A stretch of 38,845 nt of DNA from Butyrivibrio sp. (GTDB lineage Bacteria > Bacillota > Clostridia > Lachnospirales > Lachnospiraceae), in assembly GCA_022486625.1 (NCBI GenBank), contig JAKVKH010000037.1:1-38845 (forward strand). Reading direction: 5' to 3'. How positions within the stretch are numbered: position 1 is the stretch's first letter; every line of letters starts with the position of its first letter. This document shows positions 15,639 through 24,345 of the stretch, one piece after another. The notes beneath the pieces are model-generated. The model saw only the letters and a list, made by a program, of their open reading frames with translations. It ran no database searches and was not told where the DNA came from. A program made the position numbers and the translations under genes.

Positions 15639-16834
15639 ATCTGATTAATCTTTTTCAGGGAATAGGAACCATGTTCTATCAGTCCCCACAGATTGTCATC
15701 TGCCGTATTGCACTTATTTTTGCAGGTTTCCTGCTCGTATACCTGGGCAAAAAGGAAATTCTGGAACCGCTGATCATGGTACCCATGGGAGTTGGCATGT
15801 CTGCAGTAAATGCAGGAATGCTTTTTCTGGATGGAAACAAGATCGGTAATCTGATCATTGATCCGCTGCTGACATCTACAGATGATCTGATGAAATACAT
15901 GCAGATCAACTTTCTGCAGCCGGTGTATACACTGACTTTCAGCAACGGCCTGATCGCCTGTCTGGTATTCATGGGAATCGGAATTCTCTGTGATCTTGGC
16001 TATGTTCTGGACCATCCGTTTATCAGTATGACCATTGCACTTTTTGCGGAGCTTGGGACGATTGCCACCTATCCGATTGCCAAACTGATGGGGCTTTCTG
16101 ACGGAGCTGCGGCTGCCGTTTCCATTATCGGCGGTGCAGATGGACCTATGGTACTGTTTGCATCACTGAAACTGGCACCGGAATATTTTGTACCGATTTC
16201 CATTGTGGCTTACCTGTATCTGAGTCTTACCTACGGCGGATATCCGTATCTGATCCGTCTCTTTATTCCAAAAGAACTTCGTGGTAAGGCGATCAAGAGA
16301 GAAAAGCCGGTACAGCAGACAACTTCTGCGGAAAAGATTGTATTTGCAGTTATTGCAAACGCACTTCTGTGCCTCCTCTTCCCGGTGGCAGCACCATTGT
16401 TCCTGAGCTTCTTCCTGGGTATTATCATCAGAGAAGCCGGAATTTCAAGATATGTCAGTCTGGTAGGAGATGGATTCCTTTATACCGCAACCTTTTTCCT
16501 GGGTCTGATCCTTGGGGTACTGTGTGACGCCAGCACATTGCTGAACCCTGTAGTATTAAAGCTTCTGGTACTGGGGATGCTGTCACTGCTGCTGTCAGGA
16601 ATAGGCGGCATTATCGGTGGCTATGTTGTGTATTTTGCCAAGGGTAAAAACTTTAATCCGACAGTAGGGATAGCAGGTGTTTCCTGTGTTCCGTCCACAG
16701 CCAAGGTGGCGCAGAAAGCAGCGCAGAAAGCCAATGCTTCAGCCTTCATTCTGGATTATGCCCTCGGAGCCAATATCTGTGGCGTAATTACCACGGCGAT
16801 TCTGACTGCGATTTATGTTACACTTCTTTCATAA
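15635..16834 (+). CDS. Sodium-translocating decarboxylase beta subunit (OadB/GcdB/MmdB)
   Basis: 399-residue membrane carboxybiotin decarboxylase. The family pumps two Na+ outward per carboxyl group removed from carboxybiotin. Motifs visible are FQGIGTMFYQSPQIVICRIALIF, the IGGADGPM loop with Asp169 (equivalent to the essential Asp of oxaloacetate decarboxylase beta) and FILDYALGANICGVI near the C-terminus. GGAGG lies upstream within the gamma gene. Neither a carboxyltransferase alpha subunit nor a biotin carrier is encoded nearby, so the substrate (oxaloacetate, methylmalonyl-CoA or glutaconyl-CoA) cannot be assigned; alpha must be supplied from elsewhere. The 3' end overlaps the convergent small membrane gene by 6 bp. 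Confidence 0.92.
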   Translation: MNLINLFQGIGTMFYQSPQIVICRIALIFAGFLLVYLGKKEILEPLIMVPMGVGMSAVNAGMLFLDGNKIGNLIIDPLLTSTDDLMKYMQINFLQPVYTLTFSNGLIACLVFMGIGILCDLGYVLDHPFISMTIALFAELGTIATYPIAKLMGLSDGAAAAVSIIGGADGPMVLFASLKLAPEYFVPISIVAYLYLSLTYGGYPYLIRLFIPKELRGKAIKREKPVQQTTSAEKIVFAVIANALLCLLFPVAAPLFLSFFLGIIIREAGISRYVSLVGDGFLYTATFFLGLILGVLCDASTLLNPVVLKLLVLGMLSLLLSGIGGIIGGYVVYFAKGKNFNPTVGIAGVSCVPSTAKVAQKAAQKANASAFILDYALGANICGVITTAILTAIYVTLLS

Positions 16835-17242
16835 TATAAAGACGGGTTTCTGTCCATCGGAAAGATGGATATGATGGACTGTAAGAAAGCGCCGGATCCG
16901 GTCGCTCTTGAACAGGAGAAGTAAAACTCCGGTAAAGGAAAAGAGTGATGCGGCGATCAGTTCGAGCAGTCCGGTGAGACTGAATACAAGATTGTTTCTA
17001 TGATATCTGTCGGTGGCAGGAAGTCCATCCTCCCCGACTTCGCCGCTGTTCTTTTTCAGAATGGAGGCAACGTGCAGAAGGTCAGCAGCACTGCAGAAAT
17101 CGGCATGCTGATCCAGCGGATCTCCGTGACGAACCGGATTGCCGCTGGAAACAAGTTCTGCGCACACAAACATAATGATGACAATAATCATCATTACAGA
17201 TAAAAATCTATTCTTTTGCGTACATACAGAATGTGCTTTCAT
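16829..17242 (-). CDS. Small two-helix membrane protein, unknown function
   Basis: 137 residues with an N-terminal hydrophobic segment at about 14-33 (LSVMMIIVIIMFVCAELVSS) and a second at about 86-110. The polar loop between them (about 50 residues, containing HGDPLDQHADFCSAADLLH) would face outside if the first helix is an uncleaved anchor. Codon use on this strand looks like real coding sequence. It has GGAGG 13 bases before ATG 17242 and an almost ideal promoter (17272-17300), so it is more than a shadow of another frame. No family is recognised. It ends inside the last codons of oadB on the opposite strand. Confidence 0.72.
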   Translation of the reverse strand: MKAHSVCTQKNRFLSVMMIIVIIMFVCAELVSSGNPVRHGDPLDQHADFCSAADLLHVASILKKNSGEVGEDGLPATDRYHRNNLVFSLTGLLELIAASLFSFTGVLLLLFKSDRIRRFLTVHHIHLSDGQKPVFIL

Positions 17243-17271
17243 CGTCAGCTTCTGACCTCCAACTGCTTCTG

Positions 17272-17300
17272 AGTGTAGGCAAAAAACGGAATATTGTCAA
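17272..17300 (-). promoter_or_regulatory. Promoter of the small membrane gene
   Basis: On the minus strand a perfect TTGACA (complement of 17295-17300) is followed after exactly 17 bases by TACACT (complement of 17272-17277). Transcription leads into the gene starting at 17242, with GGAGG in between. Confidence 0.7.
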
Positions 17301-17301
17301 G

Positions 17302-17334
17302 AAAAAGCAAGGTGATAACCACCTTGCTTTTTTT
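17302..17334. terminator. Bidirectional terminator
   Basis: AAAAAGCAAGGTG (17302-17314) pairs perfectly with CACCTTGCTTTTT (17320-17332) around a five-base loop, with T-runs at both ends. On the plus strand it would end a transcript coming from oadB through the antisense of the small membrane gene. On the minus strand it stands directly upstream of that gene's -35 box. Confidence 0.85.
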
Positions 17335-17382
17335 GTGTGCAGAAAAGAGCCAATTCTGAGCAAAAAACGACAACCCTGTGCC

Positions 17383-17411
17383 GTGACTGAAAACCCTGTA
17401 AAACATACAAT
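17383..17411 (+). promoter_or_regulatory. Promoter of the glycan importer operon
   Basis: GTGACT (17383-17388) and TACAAT (17406-17411) are 17 bases apart. Transcription from about 17418 would leave almost no leader before ATG 17423, supporting a later translation start for the first permease. No clear catabolite-repression (cre) palindrome is seen around it. Confidence 0.5.
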
Positions 17412-17464
17412 AGAATCATCAGATGGAACAAAAAAGGGGTAGACAGAAAGGCGTGGTTACAGAT

Positions 17465-18430
17465 ATGAGTGCAACAGTACAGACAAAGAAAAAGGAAAAA
17501 ATGCTTTCATCAGCAGGCATAAAGACAATTCTTCTGACGTCCATGGTATTGCCGGGGGCAATATGGTTTTTCCTGCTGAGATATCTGCCGATGGCGGGAA
17601 TTATCCTGGCATTTAAGAATTATAAGGTATATACAAAAGATCCTACATTCTGGAATAACCTGATTCACAGCAAATGGGTCGGACTTAAGAATTTCAAATT
17701 TCTGTTTTCCACTTCAGACTCATGGCTTTATATCAGAAATACGCTTGCATACAATGTCCTCTGGATTATTCTCGGACTTGTGGTTGCAGTTGCGTTTGCC
17801 ATTATTCTCAATGAGATCACACAGAAGTTTGTGGCAAAGACCTATCAGACACTGATGTTCTTTCCATATTTCCTCAGCTGGGTAGTTGCAAGTTATTTCG
17901 TCCTGGCATTTCTGGATCCGACCAGAGGACTTCTGGATCATTATCTTACCAGCCACGGAATGGCTGCGGTGGACTGGTACAATGAGCCCAAATACTGGCC
18001 ATGGATTCTGACGATCTGCAATCTCTGGAAGAACATCGGATATTCTACCATATTATATCTGGCGGCAATTACGGGAATTGATACAACACAGTATGAAGCG
18101 GCGAGTATTGACGGAGCAGGGAAATGGCAGCAGATCTGGAATGTGACACTTCCGAATCTCAGACCGATGATCTGTATTCTTCTGATCATGAATGTGGGCA
18201 AGATTTTCAATTCAGATTTCGGACTTTTCTACACTGTACCGCTGAATTCCGGTTCACTGTTCTCAGCAACGCAGGTAATTGATACTTACATTTACCGTGT
18301 TATGACAGCAACCAACAATATCGGTATGAGTACGGCAGGCGGACTTCTTCAGAACCTGATCGGCTTTATCTGTATCATGATCGCCAACAAGGTAGTGACC
18401 AGAATTGATGAAGACAGCAGTCTGTTCTGA
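17465..18430 (+). CDS. ABC sugar transporter permease 1 (LplB-like)
   Basis: 321-residue inner-membrane permease of the CUT1 carbohydrate importers, six membrane helices. The cytoplasmic EAA loop that contacts the ATPase is YEAASIDGAGKWQQIWNVTLP. PGAIWFFLLRYLPMAGIILAFKNY at the N-terminus is typical of the LplB/YtcP group. The frame is open to ATG 17423 and GTG 17453. ATG 17423 has no ribosome site and lies five bases after the predicted transcription start, so ATG 17465, with AAAGG 13 bases upstream, is preferred with moderate certainty. First gene of the operon running to nagA. No ATPase gene is present, as is usual for importers that share a common MsmK-type ATPase. Confidence 0.9.
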   Translation: MSATVQTKKKEKMLSSAGIKTILLTSMVLPGAIWFFLLRYLPMAGIILAFKNYKVYTKDPTFWNNLIHSKWVGLKNFKFLFSTSDSWLYIRNTLAYNVLWIILGLVVAVAFAIILNEITQKFVAKTYQTLMFFPYFLSWVVASYFVLAFLDPTRGLLDHYLTSHGMAAVDWYNEPKYWPWILTICNLWKNIGYSTILYLAAITGIDTTQYEAASIDGAGKWQQIWNVTLPNLRPMICILLIMNVGKIFNSDFGLFYTVPLNSGSLFSATQVIDTYIYRVMTATNNIGMSTAGGLLQNLIGFICIMIANKVVTRIDEDSSLF

Positions 18431-18450
18431 CAGGGAAAGAGAAGGTTTGT

Positions 18451-19362
18451 ATGAAAAAGAAAAAAAGAGCAATAAACGCAATCAGCATTCCGGTGGAAAT
18501 TATATTTCATATCATTATGATTCTGTTCTGCCTGGCATGTATTATTCCATTTATTTTTGTTGTGATCATTTCCTTTACGGATCAGGAAAGTATCAGACAG
18601 ATCGGATATTCCTTCACACCGGTCGCGTGGTCTCTGGAAGCCTACCGGTATGTGGTACGGCTCGGAGATCAGCTCTGGAGATCCTATTTTAACAGTTTTT
18701 TTATTACGGTGCTGGGTACGGCGATCAGTATGCTGGTCACCATCATGTATGCATATGCACTGTATCGCAGGGATTTTAAATACAGAAAGTTTTTTACCTT
18801 CTTCTGCTTTTTCACCATGCTGTTCGGAGGAGGACTGGCACCGACATACGTTGTATGTAAGACCGTTCTGGGACTTTCCGACAGCTACGCGGCAATTATT
18901 GTTCCGATGCTCCTTAATCCGTTCAACCTGATTATCATGAGAACCTTTTTCCAGAGTTCTGTTCCGGCAGAACTGATCGATGCGGCATCAATTGACGGAA
19001 GCGGAGAGTATTCCACACTGTTCCGGATCATCATTCCGATTTCCAAACCCGGAATTGCGACGGTGGGACTTCTTACCGCACTTGCCTACTGGAATGAATG
19101 GTTTATCCCGATGCTGTACGTCAAGGATGCCAAATACATTCCGCTGCAGTACCTGCTGATGCAGATGCAGACCAAAGTCGACTTCCTGGTAAAGAACAGT
19201 TCCATGATCGGCGCAGAGGCTTCCAATATCATGAACTCTCTGCCTGCAGACAGTCTTCGAATGGCACTGGTAGTACTGATTGTGGTACCGATTGCGTTTG
19301 CATATCCATTTTTCCAGAGATATATCATCTCGGGACTGACCATAGGGTCAGTCAAAGGTTAA
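18451..19362 (+). CDS. ABC sugar transporter permease 2 (LplC-like)
   Basis: 303-residue partner permease with six membrane helices. Its EAA loop reads LIDAASIDGSGEYSTLFRIIIP, and ITFTDQESIRQIGYSFTPVAWSLEAY-like text at about residues 40-65 and the C-terminal IISGLTIGSVKG are hallmarks of the LplC/YtcP branch. AGAAGG precedes ATG 18451, 20 bases after the first permease. The two would form the heterodimeric channel. Its stop codon touches the large palindrome beginning at 19362. Confidence 0.92.
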   Translation: MKKKKRAINAISIPVEIIFHIIMILFCLACIIPFIFVVIISFTDQESIRQIGYSFTPVAWSLEAYRYVVRLGDQLWRSYFNSFFITVLGTAISMLVTIMYAYALYRRDFKYRKFFTFFCFFTMLFGGGLAPTYVVCKTVLGLSDSYAAIIVPMLLNPFNLIIMRTFFQSSVPAELIDAASIDGSGEYSTLFRIIIPISKPGIATVGLLTALAYWNEWFIPMLYVKDAKYIPLQYLLMQMQTKVDFLVKNSSMIGAEASNIMNSLPADSLRMALVVLIVVPIAFAYPFFQRYIISGLTIGSVKG

Positions 19363-19452
19363 ACATTAAAGTGCAATTGCACTTTAATGTTAAGAGGTTG
19401 CTGCGCAACCTCTGCAGGGAAAGCCGGGTTGCTGGGTAACCTCTGCAAGGGA
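19362..19452. repeat. Palindrome cluster between permease and binding protein genes
   Basis: A perfect 30-bp palindrome spans 19362-19391 (13-bp stem with AATT at the tip). A second perfect hairpin follows, AGAGGTTGC (19393-19401) with GCAACCTCT (19405-19413). About 28 bases later the second unit recurs as a diverged direct copy (19425-19452, GGTTGC with GTAACC, then CTCTGCA again). None is followed by a T-run. Intergenic hairpins here commonly block exonucleases or mark processing sites so that the binding protein is made in excess of the permeases; a mobile hairpin repeat is the alternative. Confidence 0.75.
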
Positions 19453-19524
19453 AGTATGGGCAGTTTTACGAGGGTAGTTACGGCATAGTGCCGACTATAT
19501 AACATCATTCAAGGAGGGTTTTCT

Positions 19525-21171
19525 ATGAAAAAGAAGGTAATATCCTGCATTCTTGCTGCATCCATGGTGCTGTCAATGACAGCATGCGGAAAGAGCAGCA
19601 GTACTACTGCCGACAGTACGGCAGCAGCCAGCAGTGCGCAGGACAGCACAACGGCAGCATCAGGAGATGGTGCGGCAGCAGATTCTGCAGCTACAGCAGA
19701 ATCCGTGGATGTCAGCAAGCTTGAGCCGGTTACACTCAAGATGTATTTCCACGGCAGTAACGTAACAGATGACAGTCAGACCATGGAAGCAGTAAATTCC
19801 TATTTAAAGGAAAAGCTGAATGTCACACTTGAACCGATCTGGGGCACATGGGGAGATTTTGATACCAATTCCGTACTGTCTCTGCAGGGCGGCGATGATG
19901 TGGATATCTATTTCACAAGTTCCTGGAGCGCAGATGAGTATAACAAATTTGCGAGAGATGGCTATTGGGTACGCCTTGACGATCCGGAGAACAACCTGAT
20001 TCAGAAATATGCACCTGAACTTTGGAAGACACTTCCGCAGGTACTGATCAATGGTGCTACCATCAATGGTTCTGACGGATGCGGTGTGTATGCAGTTCCC
20101 GGTTATAAGGATATTGCAACACAGAACTGCTGGGATGTAAACGTTACAAAGTTAAAAGAACTTGGCTATACCGTAGACGATATCAAGAATGCAGATTACT
20201 ATACATTCGGAGATATTCTGAAGAAGGCAAAGGAAAAGTACGGTAAGGACTTCTATCCGCTTCTGGTAGAAGGCGCAGTTCTTGAGCGTATGGTGGACAA
20301 TTCAATCATCGTAACAGGTGACAGCGGAACAGGCAACTTCATGTCCTACTACATCAATCCGGATGATCTGACACAGCCGAGTTCTTATGGCAATAAGATT
20401 CTGAACAAGTTCGCAACAGATGAGTTCAGGAAATTTGCTGAGCAGACACGTAAGTACTATGAGGCAGGATATATTGATCCGGCAATGGGCAATGCAAATC
20501 AGGCAAATGATACCAGATCCAGCAAACAGCTGACCGGTGATTATCTGATCGGTACGCAGTCCTATTCACTGGGATATGAACTGCAGGCTTCTCAGGAACG
20601 TAAGATTGAGGTTGCCATGGTACCGACCACAGATCCTTATGTGGATACCACATCTTCACAGGGTGCAATGATGGCTATTTCCACAGCATCCAAGAATCCG
20701 GAACGTGCAATGATGTTCCTGAACCTGCTGAATACAGATCCGTATCTTATGACGCTTCTGAACTACGGTGTGGAAGGTGTTCATTATAACTTAAACAGTG
20801 ACGGACTGGTTGAATTCACAGATAAGAGATCAGACTATCAGCCATGGACCAACGGCATGGGCAATGTAACCATTCTGACACCTACAGCAGATCAGGGCGC
20901 TGATTTCTGGACCGGCTTCAAGTCTTATTATGGCGAAGCAAAGCAGATCCCGATTCTGGGTTATGCATATGATGCAACCAATACGGAAACACAGATGGGT
21001 GCTGTTGCAAACGTAGTTGCTGAGTATATGCTTCCGCTCTGCACAGGAACGGTTGATCCTGATGAGAAACTTCCTGAGTTCCTGAAGAAACTGGAAGAAA
21101 ACGGAATTAACGATGTCCTTGACGATGCCAATAAGCAGCTGGATGCATATATGGCAGTAAAGGGAGAATAA
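19525..21171 (+). CDS. ABC transporter solute-binding lipoprotein (LplA-like)
   Basis: 548-residue extracellular sugar-binding lipoprotein. MKKKVISCILAASMVLSMTAC ends in a lipobox with Cys21 as the lipid anchor. A Ser/Thr/Ala-rich linker (about 22-62) follows, then an extracellular solute-binding family 1 domain (VTLKMYFHG onward) with the DUF3502-type C-terminal part expected in LplA-like proteins. AAGGAGGG at 19511-19518 is a strong ribosome site. Its position between the permeases and nagB/nagA argues for a GlcNAc-containing glycan as ligand (inference). It is separated from the permeases by the palindrome cluster, which may raise its level relative to them. Confidence 0.92.
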   Translation: MKKKVISCILAASMVLSMTACGKSSSTTADSTAAASSAQDSTTAASGDGAAADSAATAESVDVSKLEPVTLKMYFHGSNVTDDSQTMEAVNSYLKEKLNVTLEPIWGTWGDFDTNSVLSLQGGDDVDIYFTSSWSADEYNKFARDGYWVRLDDPENNLIQKYAPELWKTLPQVLINGATINGSDGCGVYAVPGYKDIATQNCWDVNVTKLKELGYTVDDIKNADYYTFGDILKKAKEKYGKDFYPLLVEGAVLERMVDNSIIVTGDSGTGNFMSYYINPDDLTQPSSYGNKILNKFATDEFRKFAEQTRKYYEAGYIDPAMGNANQANDTRSSKQLTGDYLIGTQSYSLGYELQASQERKIEVAMVPTTDPYVDTTSSQGAMMAISTASKNPERAMMFLNLLNTDPYLMTLLNYGVEGVHYNLNSDGLVEFTDKRSDYQPWTNGMGNVTILTPTADQGADFWTGFKSYYGEAKQIPILGYAYDATNTETQMGAVANVVAEYMLPLCTGTVDPDEKLPEFLKKLEENGINDVLDDANKQLDAYMAVKGE

Positions 21172-21204
21172 AAAAGAATCAGGTTTTATAAAAAGGAGCA
21201 GAAC

Positions 21205-22446
21205 ATGATCGTACGCAAAATCAGACCGGAGGAATTCAAAAGGACAGAGGAACTGTTTTCCGTTGCGTTTGAATTTCCATATGACTGTGATCAGGATGAA
21301 AGGACAAGGTATCATGAAAAAGACCGTAATCCCCAGTCCAGAGAGGATGCGTACCTTCTTGAAAAGTATGCTGCTTTTGAAGATGATGATGAGACGATGA
21401 CCGGCTGTGTTTCTGCACTGCGTTTCCCCATGAATTTTGATGGGGAAACGGTTCTGATGGCAGGAATAGGAGGGGTATCGTCTCTTCCTCAATACAGAAG
21501 AAGGGGCGGGATTCGCGGTTGCTTTACCGCTATGCTGCCGGACCTGTATCGTGAAAAAGTACTTTTTTCCTACCTGTATCCGTTTTCTACGGCATATTAC
21601 AGGAAGTTCGGCTATGAAATGGGATGCAGAGGTGTGGAGCATGAACTGAAGCTGGCCTTTATTCCGAATTATGGCACAAAAGGCAGCTGTATACTGGCAG
21701 AGCCGGGGAACAGAGCAGCACTTGCCTGGGACGTCAGAAGCGCATATGAATTATGGAAGAGCAGATATAATCTGATGATCTGCAATGAGTCATGGGAGTA
21801 CCGTTTCCTGTCGGAAGCGGATCCGTTTAAAAAACAGGAATATACATATCTGTACCGGAATGAAAACGGCACAGTGACAGGTTTCATGACATTTGTAAAA
21901 GTAAAAAAAGAAACACAGCAGAAGCTGATCTGCAGCCGCTTCATTTATACGGATACGGATGCACTGAAAGGGCTTCTGGAGCTTGCCGGAACATTTGCAA
22001 GTGATCATGTATCAATTACATTTACCCTGCCGGAGAACTGTGAGCTTGAACCGCTGCTTCCCGAATTATCTTTCGGAGCCTGCAGCAGGCAGCTTAAAAA
22101 TCTGGGAATGATCCGTGTCATTAATGTGCAGCAGGTGTTGTACACTGCAGTATACAGGGGAAGCGGAGAACTGCAGATTCAGGTTACAGATGACCTGATC
22201 ACAGAAAACAATGCAGTATTTCATGTCGTTTTTGAAAATGGTGCGGCAGTCAGCGTGGAAAGAGTGGATTCAGAAAACGCAGCAGTGCAGGTGAGAATGA
22301 AGATCAGTGAATTTTCCAGATATATTGCAGGATGTTCTGATCCATCCACAATGCTGCTGAATCCTGAGATTATAATTGATTGCAGGATGGAAGAAGTGAC
22401 AAAGGTTTTTTACAGAAAAAACTGTTTTATTATGGAATATTTTTAA
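21205..22446 (+). CDS. Eis-like GNAT acetyltransferase
   Basis: 413 residues, far longer than a single GNAT domain and typical of the Eis family: two GNAT folds followed by an SCP2-like C-terminal domain. The first domain shows MIVRKIRPEEFKRTEELFSVAFEFP, the acetyl-CoA-binding GGVSSLPQYRRRGGIRGCF, and YLYPFSTAYYRKFGYEMG. Eis proteins acetylate amines such as aminoglycosides or protein lysines, but gut members mostly have no known substrate. AAAAGGAG precedes ATG 21205. It sits inside the operon, 33 bases after the binding protein and 15 before nagB, so an amino sugar or glycan-derived amine is a plausible substrate (inference). Confidence 0.87.
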   Translation: MIVRKIRPEEFKRTEELFSVAFEFPYDCDQDERTRYHEKDRNPQSREDAYLLEKYAAFEDDDETMTGCVSALRFPMNFDGETVLMAGIGGVSSLPQYRRRGGIRGCFTAMLPDLYREKVLFSYLYPFSTAYYRKFGYEMGCRGVEHELKLAFIPNYGTKGSCILAEPGNRAALAWDVRSAYELWKSRYNLMICNESWEYRFLSEADPFKKQEYTYLYRNENGTVTGFMTFVKVKKETQQKLICSRFIYTDTDALKGLLELAGTFASDHVSITFTLPENCELEPLLPELSFGACSRQLKNLGMIRVINVQQVLYTAVYRGSGELQIQVTDDLITENNAVFHVVFENGAAVSVERVDSENAAVQVRMKISEFSRYIAGCSDPSTMLLNPEIIIDCRMEEVTKVFYRKNCFIMEYF

Positions 22447-22461
22447 AGAGGAGCAGAAAAA

Positions 22462-23193
22462 ATGCGTATTATTAAAGCGAAGGATTATAACGCAATGAGC
22501 AGAATGGCAGCAAATATCATTTCCGCTCAGATCATCATGAATTCAAAATGTGTGCTGGGACTTGCAACAGGTTCCACACCACTTGGCATATATCAGCAGC
22601 TGATCGAATGGTACACAAAGGGAGATCTGGATTTCAGTGAAGTAACGACCATCAATCTGGATGAATACAGAGGCCTTGGGCCGGACAATGATCAGAGCTA
22701 TCGTTATTTCATGAATACCAATCTGTTTGATCATGTCAATATCAGAAAAGAATATACGTATGTTCCGAACGGACTTGAACCGGACAGAGATAAGGCCTGC
22801 AGCAGCTATAATGAAAGGATCAGAGCCTGCGGCGGCATTGATCTGCAGCTTCTGGGACTTGGCAATAACGGGCATATCGGTTTTAATGAACCTGAAGATG
22901 CATTTGAAAAGGAAACGCATTGTGTAAAGCTTTCAGAGAGTACGATTCTGGCAAATGCCAGATTTTTTGACAATCAGGCTGAAGTACCAAGAGAAGCGTA
23001 TACCATGGGAATCAAATCCATTATGCAGGCACGAAAGATTGTGGTGGTTGTAAGCGGAGAAGGTAAGGCGGAAATTGTGAAAAAGGCGTTTACCGGACCT
23101 GTGACACCAATGGTTCCGGCTTCAGTGCTGCAGCTTCACAATGACGTGACGCTGGTTGGAGATGAACCGGCACTGTCGCTTCTGGAAGTGTAA
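22462..23193 (+). CDS. nagB: Glucosamine-6-phosphate deaminase
   Basis: Cytosolic enzyme converting glucosamine-6-phosphate to fructose-6-phosphate and ammonia. The 243-residue length is normal for the Gram-positive form. Key motifs: LGLATGSTPLGIYQ (phosphate site), TINLDEYRG with the catalytic aspartate, LGLGNNGHIGFNEP with the catalytic histidine, and PASVLQLHNDVTLVGDEPA at the C-terminus. AAAGAGGAG lies before ATG 22462. It is followed by nagA, the enzyme that supplies its substrate. Confidence 0.97.
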   Translation: MRIIKAKDYNAMSRMAANIISAQIIMNSKCVLGLATGSTPLGIYQQLIEWYTKGDLDFSEVTTINLDEYRGLGPDNDQSYRYFMNTNLFDHVNIRKEYTYVPNGLEPDRDKACSSYNERIRACGGIDLQLLGLGNNGHIGFNEPEDAFEKETHCVKLSESTILANARFFDNQAEVPREAYTMGIKSIMQARKIVVVVSGEGKAEIVKKAFTGPVTPMVPASVLQLHNDVTLVGDEPALSLLEV

Positions 23194-23226
23194 TCCGGGC
23201 GACAGTTATCCTTGGAGGGACAGAGT

Positions 23227-24345
23227 ATGCTGATCATAAACGGCAGTGTTTATACGGAAAAGTTCAGATTTGAAAAGAAAAACATCCGGATTACGGATGG
23301 AAAAATTACAGAGGTAACAGAAGAAAAACTGGCGGCTCAGAAGGGTGAAGAGGTTATTGATGCCGGAGAGATGAAAGTGATACCGGGTCTTGTGGATATT
23401 CATTTTCATGGGTGTGCGGGATATGATTTCTGCGACGCTTCGGATGAAGCGATTACCAGGATGGCACAGTATGAAAAAAGTACCGGTGTTACAGATATCT
23501 GTCCGGCGACCATGACATTATCTGAGCAGAGACTGACTGCAATCTGCAGAACTGCAGCAGCACATCGCGTGGGGGATGATGAGGCGGAGCTGATCGGAAT
23601 CAATCTGGAGGGGCCATTCATTTCTCCGGACCGTGTCGGTGCGCAGAATCCGGAATATGTGAAAAAACCGGATGCAGAGATGCTGGAAAGGTTGATTGAA
23701 GCGTCAGGACAGCTGGTAAAGCTGGTGACGATTGCACCGGAAGTTCAGGGCGCGGTGGAGTGTATCCGCAGCATGAAGGAGAAAGTACATTTTTCCGCAG
23801 GACATACCATGGCAGGATGTGAAGAGGCCGCAGCTGCATTTGCAGAAGGTGCAGACCATGTTACACATCTGTATAATGCAATGCCCGGACTCTCACACCG
23901 AAATCCGGGAGTCGTCGGCGCGGCGGCAGATAATCCGAAAGTAATGGCAGAACTGATCTGTGACGGGATTCATATTCATCCGGTAGCAGTGAGGGCGGCG
24001 TTTACGTTGTTTGGAGCGGAACGAATGATTCTGATCAGTGACAGTACCAGAGCATGCGGTATGCCTGACGGAACATATGAACTGGGAGGAATTCCGGTAT
24101 ATAAGAAAGACGGCGCAGTCAGACAGGAGGATGGAACATTGGCAGGCAGTGCGGTAAATGTATATGACTGTATGGTGAATGCAATCCGTATGGGGATTCC
24201 GGAAGAAACGGCAATCCGCGCGGTGACTTATAATCCGCTGAAGTCCATCGGCATGCTGGAAGAGCGGGGGACAATTACGATCGGTAAAAAAGCACATATT
24301 CTCCTTACAGATTCGTCATATGCGTTGAAGAGAATTATTGCCTGA
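23227..24345 (+). CDS. nagA: N-acetylglucosamine-6-phosphate deacetylase
   Basis: Removes acetate from GlcNAc-6-phosphate to give the NagB substrate. 372 residues of the amidohydrolase fold: metal-binding HFHGCAGYDF, the NLEGPFISPDRVGAQNPE block with the metal-binding glutamate, SAGHTMAG, DHVTHLYNAMPGLSHRNPG, and the catalytic aspartate in LISDSTRACG. The frame is open from TTG 23212, but GGAGGG at 23214-23219 places the start at ATG 23227. Last gene of the amino-sugar operon. No GlcNAc kinase or phosphotransferase gene is in the window, so phosphorylation must occur elsewhere. Confidence 0.97.
   Translation: MLIINGSVYTEKFRFEKKNIRITDGKITEVTEEKLAAQKGEEVIDAGEMKVIPGLVDIHFHGCAGYDFCDASDEAITRMAQYEKSTGVTDICPATMTLSEQRLTAICRTAAAHRVGDDEAELIGINLEGPFISPDRVGAQNPEYVKKPDAEMLERLIEASGQLVKLVTIAPEVQGAVECIRSMKEKVHFSAGHTMAGCEEAAAAFAEGADHVTHLYNAMPGLSHRNPGVVGAAADNPKVMAELICDGIHIHPVAVRAAFTLFGAERMILISDSTRACGMPDGTYELGGIPVYKKDGAVRQEDGTLAGSAVNVYDCMVNAIRMGIPEETAIRAVTYNPLKSIGMLEERGTITIGKKAHILLTDSSYALKRIIA

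Noticed and set aside
19362..19452. Possible CRISPR-like repeats
   Set aside because: Only two diverged copies and no regular spacers; palindromic hairpins explain the pattern better.
20830..21642. 270-residue minus-strand frame spanning the lipoprotein end and the Eis-like start
   Set aside because: Antisense to two real genes and to their ribosome site; composition not protein-like.
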